DNA from: an uncultured Sphingomonadales bacterium
Lineage (GTDB): Bacteria; Pseudomonadota; Alphaproteobacteria; Sphingomonadales; Sphingomonadaceae
Reading direction: 5' to 3'
DNA length: 7,261 bases
Assembly: GCA_903911985.1 (NCBI GenBank)
Contig: CAIWFP010000166.1
Coordinates: forward strand, 1-7,261
Below are positions 1 through 6,525 of this stretch, piece by piece. Each line of letters starts with the position of its first letter. The first letter of the stretch is position 1. Below the pieces are notes generated by a model. It did not search any database and was not told where the DNA came from. It saw nothing but the letters and a program-made list of their open reading frames with translations. The position numbers and the translations under genes were made by a program.

Positions 1-25
1 ACGCCACGCAGACAGTAATGGGAGC

Positions 26-46
26 GCGAGGGGGTAACCCCCTCGC
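26..46 (-). terminator. GC-rich hairpin just after surf1, possible operon terminator
   Basis: A perfect 9-bp inverted repeat (gcgaggggg / ccccctcgc) encloses a 3-nt loop. It begins 3 nt beyond the surf1 stop codon in the direction of transcription. Its place at the end of the last visible cox operon gene suits transcription termination or 3'-end protection. No T tract follows the stem on the minus strand, so it is not a canonical intrinsic terminator, and it could equally serve a convergent transcript. The window ends 25 nt further on, so I cannot tell whether the operon continues. Confidence 0.4.
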
Positions 47-49
47 ACC

Positions 50-646
50 TTAATCTTTGCCCTTTAGCCGCTTCCTCAACGCCAAACCATAAATCACCAA
101 AGCCGTGGCGGCGAACAGGAACCACTGCACCGCATAGGAGAAGTGATTGTTCGGCAGATTTCGCGGGTCTGGCCGGGCGTTGGGTTGGAGCCCTGCGAGA
201 GGTGGGTCTGCGACGATCACCACGGAAAGATCACCTTCTTCGAGAAATGTGCCCACAACAACACCGCCAGCCCAGGTTACGCTCGTCGGATTATCCCACC
301 AACCCAGCCGGACTTTCGCTTGACCGCGACCGGCAAGACGGCAATCCACAACATGAGCCCAGCCCGATTGATGACGCGCGTTTTCTCCGGCAACCGCTGT
401 CTGACCGGTGACCGCAGTGCAATCGACCCGTACCCGGCTGTAAGACAGCGGCACAATGTCACTGCTGTCTGGCCACTGGCGAATCGCGGTATGGTTCTGC
501 GCTGCCGTATAGCGGGCAATCAGGGCCTCTTTCTGACGTAGCCGATCAAGCTGCCACAGCCCGAGATGCACCATGAAGCCCACCGCCGCCAGCACCGCCA
601 GCGTGGCGATCCAGGGAAAGCGCGGGCGGGTTTGAATGTCCGCCAT
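50..646 (-). CDS. surf1: SURF1 family cytochrome c oxidase assembly protein (short, divergent form)
   Basis: SURF1 proteins are inner-membrane assembly factors that help insert heme a into oxidase subunit I. This 198-residue protein has the family layout. An N-terminal membrane helix (about 12-30) runs into the signature LGLWQLDRLRQK (28-39). A periplasmic domain follows, and then the C-terminal signature PNNHFSYAVQWF (165-176), which runs into a second helix and a basic tail. The His at 168 is the conserved one before the last helix. The middle is divergent: the usual VLVNRGWV-like strand is replaced by KVRLGWWDNP. At 198 residues it is shorter than many SURF1 proteins (roughly 230-250). The ATG at 646 shares its A with the DUF983 stop (TGATG), which implies translational coupling. 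A TTG one codon upstream is a less likely start. Confidence 0.9.
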   Translation of the reverse strand: MADIQTRPRFPWIATLAVLAAVGFMVHLGLWQLDRLRQKEALIARYTAAQNHTAIRQWPDSSDIVPLSYSRVRVDCTAVTGQTAVAGENARHQSGWAHVVDCRLAGRGQAKVRLGWWDNPTSVTWAGGVVVGTFLEEGDLSVVIVADPPLAGLQPNARPDPRNLPNNHFSYAVQWFLFAATALVIYGLALRKRLKGKD

Positions 647-1029
647 CAATCGACCCTACGCCCCTGCCCTGCCGAGCGCCGGTATTCCGATACCAGCAGC
701 GCCGCCTTGGCGACGCGCAGGCCCCAGATGGTCGGCCCGAAGGTGAGCGGCACCAGCACCACGACATAGACCCACACGGGCGGGTCCACCACCAGCGCCA
801 GCCACGCCGCCACGCATACCACCAGCGCGCCGACGCCAAAGGTGAGGAAAGCCGCCGGCCCATCGCCGACGTTGAACTGGGTGTAATCGAGGCCGCAAGC
901 CTTACAGCGCGGGGCAAACTGCGCCACGCCAGCGAACAGCCCCTTGGCGCCGCAGCGCGGGCAACGAGCAAAAAGGGCAGCCGAGACAAGACCCGGCTGC
1001 CCTTCGATATTGTGAGAGCTGTCGCTCAT
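646..1029 (-). CDS. DUF983 family zinc-ribbon membrane protein
   Basis: The product has 127 residues. Near the N-terminus are two CxxC pairs, CPRC (Cys23, Cys26) and CKAC (Cys42, Cys45), spaced like a zinc ribbon. Two hydrophobic segments follow (about 57-80 and 84-104), with a basic C-terminal tail. This matches the DUF983 family, which is often found between coxC and surf1 in alphaproteobacterial oxidase operons. Its biochemical role is not established. Four cysteines facing the membrane next to oxidase assembly genes suggest metal binding or a structural zinc site in assembly, but this is inference. The gene starts 27 nt after the coxC stop with only a weak GGGTCAG-like ribosome site, and its TGA overlaps the surf1 ATG. 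The family call is firm and the function is unknown. Confidence 0.85.
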   Translation of the reverse strand: MSDSSHNIEGQPGLVSAALFARCPRCGAKGLFAGVAQFAPRCKACGLDYTQFNVGDGPAAFLTFGVGALVVCVAAWLALVVDPPVWVYVVVLVPLTFGPTIWGLRVAKAALLVSEYRRSAGQGRRVD

Positions 1030-1056
1030 CGACTGACCCGATCAGCCAACCGGCCG

Positions 1057-1875
1057 TTAATCAACCGGGAAACCCCAGTTGCCCCAGACATAGATGGCGG
1101 TGAACAGGAACAGCCACACCACGTCCACAAAGTGCCAGTACCAGGCGGCGGCCTCGAAACCGAAGTGCTGCTTGGGGGTAAAGTCGCCATTGTAGGTGCG
1201 CTTCAGGCAGACGGCGAGGAAGATGGTACCGATAATCACGTGGAAGCCATGAAACCCGGTCGCCATGTAGAAGGCCGAGCCATAGGTGTTCTTGCCGAAG
1301 ACAAACGGTGCATGGGCGTATTCAAAGGCTTGCAGGCTGGTGAACAGCATGCCCAGCAGAATGGTGCACCACAGGCCGGTCTTCAGCCCGGCGCGGTTGC
1401 CATGCAGCAGGCAGTGGTGTGCCCAGGTGACGGTGGTGCCCGAGCACAGCAGGATCAGCGTGTTGATCAGCGGCAGGTCAAAGGCGTTCAACACCGCCGT
1501 CATGCTCTTGGGAGGCCAGGTTCCGCCGATGATCTTGGCCGCGCTGGGGAACAGCGAGAAGTCGAAAAAGGCCCAGAACCAGCCAACGAAGAACATCACT
1601 TCCGAAGCGATGAACAGGATCATGCCATAACGCAGGTGCAGCTGCACCACAGGTGTATGGTCGCCGGCATGGGCTTCGCGAATCACGCTCGACCACCACT
1701 GGAACAGGGTGAACAGAATGCCCACCGCACCCAGTGCCAAGACATACTTGCCATTGGCGCTGTCGTGCATGGTCAGCACGCCGCCGCTGGTCATCGTCAG
1801 CAAAGATATCGACCCCGCCAGCGGCATGATGCTGGGGGGCAGAATGTGAAATTCGTGGTTCTTGGCTCCAGCCAT
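1057..1875 (-). CDS. coxC: Cytochrome c oxidase subunit III
   Basis: Subunit III is the membrane subunit of aa3 oxidase that stabilises subunit I and supports sustained proton uptake. The 272-residue product begins MAGAKNHEFHILPPS and has the usual seven hydrophobic segments. It carries the segment FIASEVMFFVGWFWAFF, whose Glu92 corresponds to the conserved membrane Glu of the family. It ends with the typical WYWHFVDVVWLFLFTAIYVW helix. Length and both termini are normal for a complete subunit. The ATG at 1875 has GGGGAG about 10 nt upstream. A TTG at 1884 is in frame but sits only 1 nt from that purine run, so ATG is preferred. It lies 121 nt after ctaG, the largest gap in the operon, and 27 nt before DUF983. 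An alternative symbol is ctaE. Confidence 0.97.
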   Translation of the reverse strand: MAGAKNHEFHILPPSIMPLAGSISLLTMTSGGVLTMHDSANGKYVLALGAVGILFTLFQWWSSVIREAHAGDHTPVVQLHLRYGMILFIASEVMFFVGWFWAFFDFSLFPSAAKIIGGTWPPKSMTAVLNAFDLPLINTLILLCSGTTVTWAHHCLLHGNRAGLKTGLWCTILLGMLFTSLQAFEYAHAPFVFGKNTYGSAFYMATGFHGFHVIIGTIFLAVCLKRTYNGDFTPKQHFGFEAAAWYWHFVDVVWLFLFTAIYVWGNWGFPVD

Positions 1876-1903
1876 GTTAGTCAAGCTCCCCGCTTAGTGT
1901 ACT

Positions 1904-1919
1904 GCGGCTGGCCAGCCGC
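1904..1919 (-). repeat. Perfect 16-bp palindrome in the ctaG-coxC gap
   Basis: The sequence gcggctggccagccgc is its own reverse complement. In RNA it can fold as a 6-bp stem with a GGCC loop, lying 28 nt before the coxC start codon. The surrounding gap (1876-1996) has no convincing gene. It could be an mRNA processing or stability element separating the distal coxC segment, or a protein-binding dyad. No T tract follows, so it does not look like an intrinsic terminator. Confidence 0.45.
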
Positions 1920-1996
1920 GATTTCAAACAAACTTGCGCTAATCGTCCGGCGGCCCCGCGTCCAGAGGCTTTGACGCATGATAGCATTGATCCCGG

Positions 1997-2593
1997 TCAT
2001 TTCGTCACCCCTTTGGCTACCGCATCCTTGTCGGCTGCCACGGGATGGAAGGTATAGCTCAGGGTAATCTGGGTCACATCCCGCGCATCCGGATCCTCAA
2101 TCAGCTTGGGATCAACGTAGAATATCACGGGCATGCGGACATGCTCATGCGCTTTCAGCGTTTGGCGCGTGAAACAGAAGCACTGGATCTTGGTGAAATA
2201 GCGTGCCGCGCTTTCCGGCTCGATATTGTAGCTGGCGGCCCCGGTTATGGCGTGATCCGAATTGTTGGTCGCGTCAAAAAGGGCAAGACTGCGCGCACCG
2301 ATCTTCACGGTCTGGGTCGTGCGCTCCGGCGCGAAGTGCCAGGGCATGCCATTTTCGATATTGCTATCGAAGCGGATGGAGATCGTGCGGCCGGCCAGTT
2401 CCCGCACGGTGCTGGCCTGAATCTCGCTGGCCCGCGCCGGGGTGCCACCATAGCCGGTGGCCTGACAGAAGATGCGGTAGAGCGGCACCGCCGCATAGCC
2501 CAGCGCCAGCATCCACAAGGCCACGCCGGCCGCCATCAGCCCCACGCGCCGATTGCGCGGGGCGGAGGTCAGTGAAGGCGAGGCCGCGGTCAT
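1997..2593 (-). CDS. ctaG: Cytochrome c oxidase assembly protein CtaG (Cox11 type, CuB copper chaperone)
   Basis: Cox11/CtaG delivers copper to the CuB site of subunit I from the periplasmic face. The product has 198 residues. A short basic cytoplasmic N-terminus (NRR at 14-16) is followed by one membrane helix (about 17-37). Next comes the family motif YRIFCQATGYGGT with Cys43, then a beta-rich periplasmic domain. The copper-binding pair lies in QCFCF, with Cys138 and Cys140. Further typical segments are NIENGMPWHF-like (79-87) and the late MPVIFYVDP. Length is normal for the alphaproteobacterial family. It starts 4 nt after the preceding small membrane gene with no strong ribosome site of its own, so translation is probably coupled. 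This is the Cox11 protein, not the unrelated caa3-type CtaG of Gram-positive bacteria. Confidence 0.96.
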   Translation of the reverse strand: MTAASPSLTSAPRNRRVGLMAAGVALWMLALGYAAVPLYRIFCQATGYGGTPARASEIQASTVRELAGRTISIRFDSNIENGMPWHFAPERTTQTVKIGARSLALFDATNNSDHAITGAASYNIEPESAARYFTKIQCFCFTRQTLKAHEHVRMPVIFYVDPKLIEDPDARDVTQITLSYTFHPVAADKDAVAKGVTK

Positions 2594-2597
2594 GCCG

Positions 2598-2759
2598 TCA
2601 GAGCTTAATCTTGACGATGGTGATGGCGAAAAACAGCAACACCATGCAGCCGAGCAGCAGGCCCACCACGCGGTTGCGGGAGGCGATTACGGCCGCCCTG
2701 TCATAAGGTGCGGGCTCGTTTGCCACGGGCGATTCGGAGGTATCCTGCAACTTGCTCAT
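2598..2759 (-). CDS. Small single-helix membrane protein, CoxF-like, of the cox operon
   Basis: This 53-residue reading frame exactly fills the space between ctaB and ctaG, with 4 nt on each side. It starts MSKLQDTSES and has a polar, acidic and Pro-containing N-terminal half. A basic RNR (28-30) then leads into one hydrophobic helix (about 31-48, VVGLLLGCMVLLFFAITI), ending VKIKL. Alphaproteobacterial oxidase operons often carry a small protein here (CoxF-like) with the same plan: polar N-terminus, Arg-rich turn, one helix, and a final V-K-hydrophobic tail. That resemblance is from memory of the family. Topology is probably N-in with a very short tail outside. AAGGGTAAG lies just before the ATG, and the same GTAAGC-ending ribosome-site sequence precedes coxA. 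The likely role is oxidase assembly or accessory subunit, but the molecular function is unknown. Confidence 0.8.
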   Translation of the reverse strand: MSKLQDTSESPVANEPAPYDRAAVIASRNRVVGLLLGCMVLLFFAITIVKIKL

Positions 2760-2763
2760 CGGC

Positions 2764-3678
2764 TTACCCTTGTACCCATTTGGCGGCCACGAGGGCAGCG
2801 AACAGCGCGAACAGATAGATGATGGAAATCGCGAAAAGCTGCTTTTCCGGCTTCATCGTGTCATCTTCGCCATTGCGGCGGCGAAGCCCCACGCGAATGG
2901 CCGCGACCAGAAACGCGGTAGAACACACACCCGCAACCCAGCCATACAGCGACCCCGCGCCACCCAGCGATGCGGGGATCAGGCAGGGCACCAGGCTCAG
3001 GGGCAACAGCAGCGCGGCATAGATCACGATCAGCCGCCGGGTGACCACTTCGCCCGCCACCACCGGCATCATCGGGATGCCGACCTTGGCGTAGTCCGAC
3101 TGGACGAACAGCGCCAGCGCCCAGAAATGCGGCGGCGTCCACATGAAGATAATCAGGAACAGCACCACAGGCATCAGCGAAACATGCCCCGTGGCCGCCA
3201 CCCAGCCGATGAGCGGCGGGAAGGCACCAGCGCCGCCACCGATGACAATGTTCTGCGGGGTGCGCGGCTTCAGCCACACCGTGTAGATCAGCGCGTAATA
3301 GATGATCGAGACGGTCAGGATCGCCGCTGCCAGCCATCCGATCGCCAGACCCATGACGAATACCGAGGTGCCCGCCAGCGCCACACCGAAATCGCGCGCG
3401 CTCGTGCGGTCCATGCGGCCAGCCGGAAGAGGTCGCTCGGCGGTGCGGCGCATGCCGGCGTCAATGTCGGCTTCCCACCACTGGTTGAGCGCGGCGGCAC
3501 CGCCCGCGCCCACCGCGATGCACAGAATGGCGGTAAAGCCCAGCACCGGGTTGATCTGCTCTGGCGCGGCGAGAAGCCCGCAGAGCCCGGTGAAAATCAC
3601 AAGGCTCATAACGCGGGGCTTGGTCAGCGCGAGAAAATCGCGCCATTCGGCGGGACGGATAAGGGCAATGCTGGTCAT
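2764..3678 (-). CDS. ctaB: Protoheme IX farnesyltransferase (heme O synthase)
   Basis: CtaB is an integral membrane UbiA-family prenyltransferase. It joins farnesyl diphosphate to the heme b vinyl group to give heme O, the precursor of heme A. The 304-residue product has the opening LTKPRV (18-23). The first substrate motif runs from Asn65 through Asp71 and Asp73 to MRRTAERPLP (76-85). The loop WLKPRTPQNIVIGG (134-147) follows, then WTPPHFWAL (179-187), and the second motif DYAKVGIPMMPV (194-205). About nine hydrophobic segments are visible and the length is normal. It lies 75 nt downstream of coxA, and that gap is mostly a hairpin holding the only Shine-Dalgarno-like GGAGGGG. This could keep expression of the enzyme below that of the structural subunits. 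Heme A synthase (ctaA), which acts next, is not in the window. Confidence 0.97.
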   Translation of the reverse strand: MTSIALIRPAEWRDFLALTKPRVMSLVIFTGLCGLLAAPEQINPVLGFTAILCIAVGAGGAAALNQWWEADIDAGMRRTAERPLPAGRMDRTSARDFGVALAGTSVFVMGLAIGWLAAAILTVSIIYYALIYTVWLKPRTPQNIVIGGGAGAFPPLIGWVAATGHVSLMPVVLFLIIFMWTPPHFWALALFVQSDYAKVGIPMMPVVAGEVVTRRLIVIYAALLLPLSLVPCLIPASLGGAGSLYGWVAGVCSTAFLVAAIRVGLRRRNGEDDTMKPEKQLFAISIIYLFALFAALVAAKWVQG

Positions 3679-3685
3679 ATTATGG

Positions 3686-3746
3686 GAAGGCCCCTCCGTG
3701 CCGGTCGGCGCCGGCGTGCGGCAGCCGATCGGCGGGAGGGGCCTTC
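3686..3746 (-). promoter_or_regulatory. Strong hairpin between coxA and ctaB, covering the ctaB ribosome site
   Basis: The outer arms are a perfect 12-bp inverted repeat, gaaggcccctcc (3686-3697) and ggaggggccttc (3735-3746). Inside them, gccggtcggc (3700-3709) and gccgatcggc (3724-3733) can pair with one G-U wobble, giving about 22 pairs with a small internal bulge. In the transcript the structure begins 7 nt after the coxA stop and ends 7 nt before the ctaB AUG. The downstream arm includes GGAGGGG, the only ribosome-binding-like sequence near ctaB. No U run follows. It could lower ctaB translation, stabilise the upstream coxBA mRNA against 3' decay, or cause partial termination. The structure is seen directly; the role is inferred. 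Confidence 0.65.
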
Positions 3747-3753
3747 GATCCGA

Positions 3754-5433
3754 TCAATGATGGTCGTCGTCGCCGATAACCGGCAGCGTTTCGAACTGGT
3801 GGAAGGGCGGCGGGCTGGACAGGGTCCACTCCAGCGTATTGGCGCCTTCGCCCCAATAGTTGCCTTCGGCCTTCTTGCCAGCCACCAGCGCATAGATGAT
3901 ATTCACGAAGAAGATCACCATCGAGGCGGCCATGACCTTATAACCAATCGTGGAGATATGGTTCCAGTATTCAAAAGCCGCCGCATAGTCCGGATAGCGG
4001 CGCGGCATACCCTGCAGCCCCAGGAAGTGCATGGGGAAGAAGATAAGGTTCACGCCCACGAAGAACACCGCGAAGTGCAGGTAGGACAACAGCTCCGAGT
4101 GCCAGCGCCCGCTCATCTTGGGGAACCAGTAGTAGAACCCGGCGAACAGGGCCGTGACCGCGCCCAGCGACAGCACATAGTGGAAGTGACCCACCACGTA
4201 ATAGGTGTCCTGAACGTTGTCGTCGATGCCGCCATTGGCCAGCACCACACCCGTCACACCGCCAACGGTGAACAGGAAGATGAAACCAATCGCCCAAACC
4301 ATCGGGCTCTTGAACGAGATCGAGCCGCCCCACATCGTGGCGATCCACGAGAAGATCTTGATGCCGGTGGGCACCGCGATCACCATGGTGGCGGTGGTGA
4401 AATACATCTTCACGTCTTCCGACAGGCCGGTGGTGTACATGTGGTGCGCCCACACGACGAAGCCGACCACGCCGATGGCGACCATGGCATAGGCCATGCC
4501 GAGGTAACCAAACACCGGCTTCTTCGAGAAGGTCGAGACGATCTGGCTTATCATGCCGAAACCGGGCAGGATCATGATGTACACTTCGGGGTGACCAAAG
4601 AACCAGAACAGGTGCTGGAACAGAACCGGATCGCCGCCGCCGCTGGCATCAAAGAAGGTGGTGCCAAAGTTGCGGTCGGTGATCAGCATGGTGATGGCGG
4701 CAGCCAGAACCGGCAGCGCCAGCAGCAGCAGGAAGGCCGTAACCAGCATCGACCACACGAACAGCGGCATCTTGTGCAGGGTCATGCCCGGCGCGCGCAT
4801 GTTGAGAATGGTGGTGATGAAGTTGATCGCGCCCATGATCGAGCCGGCACCGGCAAGGTGCAGCGAGAAGATCGCGAAATCGACCGCCGGGCCCTGCGAG
4901 CCGGAGGTCGACAGCGGGGCATAGGCCGTCCAGCCGATGCCAGCGCCATTACCCGTGCCACCGGGCACGAAGGGCGAGATCATCAGCGAGCAAAAGCCGG
5001 CCACCGTCAGCCAGAAGCTGATGTTGTTCATGCGCGGGAAGGCCATGTCGGGCGCGCCGATCATGATCGGCACGAACCAGTTGCCAAAACCGCCGATCAT
5101 CGCCGGCATCACCATGAAGAACACCATGATGAGGCCGTGGGCGGTGATCAGCACGTTCCACAGGTGGAGGTTTTGATCCATGGTGGCGCTGGTCACGCCG
5201 AGGAAATGGTTGACCGAGGCCAGCACCTGAATGCCGGGATGATCCAGCTCCAGACGCATGATGCCCGAAATGGCACCACCAATGATGCCCGCGAAGATCG
5301 CGAAGATCAGATAGAGTGTGCCAATGTCCTTATGGTTGGTGGACATGAACCAGCGGGAGAAAAAGCCCGGCTTGTGATCGTCATGGGCATGGACATCGCC
5401 ATGCGCCGAGTGGTGGTCTGTGGTGGTAGCCAT
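3754..5433 (-). CDS. coxA: Cytochrome c oxidase subunit I (aa3 type, heme a / heme a3-CuB)
   Basis: This is the catalytic subunit, reducing O2 to water and pumping protons. It has 559 residues and 12 membrane helices. Residues match Rhodobacter numbering minus 3. His99 and His418 bind heme a, and His416 binds heme a3. His281, His330 and His331 bind CuB, and Tyr285 is the cross-linked Tyr of HPEVY. The D-channel is present (Asp129, Asn118, Asn136, Glu283), as is the K-channel (Lys359, Thr356, Ser296), and Arg478-Arg479 sit at the propionates. Together these make it a type A1 oxidase. One departure is the segment DDNVQDTYYVVGHFHYV: Gln408 replaces the usual His that helps bind Mg/Mn, while Asp404 and Asp409 are kept. 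The N-terminus is His-rich (six His in the first 20 residues) and the protein ends DDDHH. The ATG at 5433 has AGGGTAAG upstream. The gap to coxB is 36 nt. An alternative symbol is ctaD. Confidence 0.98.
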   Translation of the reverse strand: MATTTDHHSAHGDVHAHDDHKPGFFSRWFMSTNHKDIGTLYLIFAIFAGIIGGAISGIMRLELDHPGIQVLASVNHFLGVTSATMDQNLHLWNVLITAHGLIMVFFMVMPAMIGGFGNWFVPIMIGAPDMAFPRMNNISFWLTVAGFCSLMISPFVPGGTGNGAGIGWTAYAPLSTSGSQGPAVDFAIFSLHLAGAGSIMGAINFITTILNMRAPGMTLHKMPLFVWSMLVTAFLLLLALPVLAAAITMLITDRNFGTTFFDASGGGDPVLFQHLFWFFGHPEVYIMILPGFGMISQIVSTFSKKPVFGYLGMAYAMVAIGVVGFVVWAHHMYTTGLSEDVKMYFTTATMVIAVPTGIKIFSWIATMWGGSISFKSPMVWAIGFIFLFTVGGVTGVVLANGGIDDNVQDTYYVVGHFHYVLSLGAVTALFAGFYYWFPKMSGRWHSELLSYLHFAVFFVGVNLIFFPMHFLGLQGMPRRYPDYAAAFEYWNHISTIGYKVMAASMVIFFVNIIYALVAGKKAEGNYWGEGANTLEWTLSSPPPFHQFETLPVIGDDDHH

Positions 5434-5469
5434 TGGTTGCTTACCCTAAGAAATCTGGAACTGACGGGC

Positions 5470-6501
5470 TCAGGCGGCAGGCGCCGGTGTTGCCGAGGCG
5501 GGGGGCGCGGAAGCGGCCGGCGCGGCGGCAGGTGCCGGAGCACCGTCCACCTTCGCGCCAGCATGCGTCATCACCCAGGCGTTATACTGGGGACGCGGCA
5601 GCGCCTCCACCACGATGGGCATATAGCCGTGACGGGCACCGCACAGCTCCGAGCACTGGCCGTAATAAACGCCCGGCTCGCTGATAAAGAGCATCTTCTC
5701 GTTCACGCGGCCCGGAACGGCGTCCAGCTTGAACCAGAGCGACGGAACGGAGAAGGAGTGGATGACATCCGCGCCGGCGGTCTGCAGGCGGATCGGCTCA
5801 CCAGCGGGGACGACCATGCGATAGTCGGCACCCAGCTGCTCGGGCTCGCCGCGCTTGGTGGCCTCGCCTGCGGGCAGGATGTTCGAGATCACCTCGAACC
5901 CGCCGTTATCCGGATAGGCATAGCTCCAGTACCACTGGTTGCCGGTGGCCTTCACGGTGAGGGCATCGGCCGGCAGGGCCTTGTACTGCTTGGCCAGCAG
6001 CTTCATCGAGGGCACGAACACCACCAGCAGGATGAGGATCGGGATACCCGTCCAGATCACTTCGAGCAGCGTGTTGTGGCTGGTGCGCGAAGGCACCGGG
6101 TTTGCCCGGGCGTTGAAGCGGATGACAACCCAGACCAGCAGCAGCAGCACGAAAATCGTCACCCCCACGATCACCGGCAGCAGGATCGAGTTGTGCATCC
6201 ACAGCGCATATTGGCCATTGGGCGAATATTGCGTCTGGAAGCCAATGCCGCCAGCGACGGGCATGCCCTTGCCGGCCGTCGGCTTCATCGGCGTATAGCC
6301 ACCCGGCGCCACCGCAAAACGGTCAGACGCGGCGGAAGCCACGGCAACAGGCGCGGCGGCGGAAGCCGCTACAACCGGAGCGGCAGCGGCAGGCGCCGCA
6401 CTCTGGGCTTCCGCGATTCGCGGCGTGGCGAGCAGCACCAGGGCAAGGCCCAGCACCTTCATGAAGCGGCTAATCGTCTGCACAAATCCCCCGGGTTTCA
6501 T
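5470..6501 (-). CDS. coxB: Cytochrome c oxidase subunit II (CuA)
   Basis: Subunit II accepts electrons from cytochrome c at a periplasmic CuA centre. The 343-residue precursor has a signal peptide with predicted cleavage at AEA|Q (32/33). Next come an Ala-rich linker (33-60), two membrane helices (about 103-129 and 145-166) and the segment GNQWYWSYAYPD with the aromatic electron-entry region. The cupredoxin domain has a complete CuA set: His248, Cys283, Glu285, Cys287, His291 and Met294, in HSFSVP and GQCSELCGARHGYM. An Ala/Pro-rich tail of about 22 residues closes it. I chose the ATG at 6501, with GAGAG about 11 nt upstream and a normal-length signal peptide. An in-frame ATG at 6519 adds six residues but lacks a spaced ribosome site. 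It is the first gene of the operon. An alternative symbol is ctaC. Confidence 0.96.
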   Translation of the reverse strand: MKPGGFVQTISRFMKVLGLALVLLATPRIAEAQSAAPAAAAPVVAASAAAPVAVASAASDRFAVAPGGYTPMKPTAGKGMPVAGGIGFQTQYSPNGQYALWMHNSILLPVIVGVTIFVLLLLVWVVIRFNARANPVPSRTSHNTLLEVIWTGIPILILLVVFVPSMKLLAKQYKALPADALTVKATGNQWYWSYAYPDNGGFEVISNILPAGEATKRGEPEQLGADYRMVVPAGEPIRLQTAGADVIHSFSVPSLWFKLDAVPGRVNEKMLFISEPGVYYGQCSELCGARHGYMPIVVEALPRPQYNAWVMTHAGAKVDGAPAPAAAPAASAPPASATPAPAA

Positions 6502-6525
6502 TTCAATACGGTCTCTCATACCCCA

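Noticed and set aside
26..46. CRISPR, transposon end or attachment site reading of the hairpin at the left edge
   Set aside because: There is a single short inverted repeat with no repeat-spacer pattern, transposase or target duplication in view. Position after surf1 better suits a transcript end.
546..989. Minus-strand frame overlapping DUF983 in another phase
   Set aside because: It is Arg/Trp/Ser-rich low complexity, while the overlapping frame has ordered CxxC pairs, membrane helices and coupling to surf1.
1876..1884. TTG start for coxC, three codons upstream
   Set aside because: The GGAG run is only 1 nt from this TTG, whereas the ATG at 1875 has workable spacing and gives the usual MAGAKNHE start.
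1012..1974. 320-codon plus-strand frame opposite coxC
   Set aside because: It is in codon register with coxC, which has all the family signatures. The product is low-complexity Gln/Gly/Ala, as expected of a shadow frame.
1877..1987. Two small minus-strand frames in the ctaG-coxC gap (36 codons from 1987, 32 codons from 1979)
   Set aside because: Neither has a ribosome site, a hydrophobic segment or recognisable similarity. Both end at or over the coxC start, and the palindrome lies within them.
2045..2706. Plus-strand frames opposite ctaG
   Set aside because: CtaG on the minus strand has its Cys43 and CFC motifs and fills the space. The plus-strand products resemble no family.
6502..6519. 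Upstream ATG for coxB at 6519
   Set aside because: It is not excluded, but its only purine run, GGGG, is 1 nt from the ATG. It lengthens the signal peptide n-region, so the ATG at 6501 is preferred.
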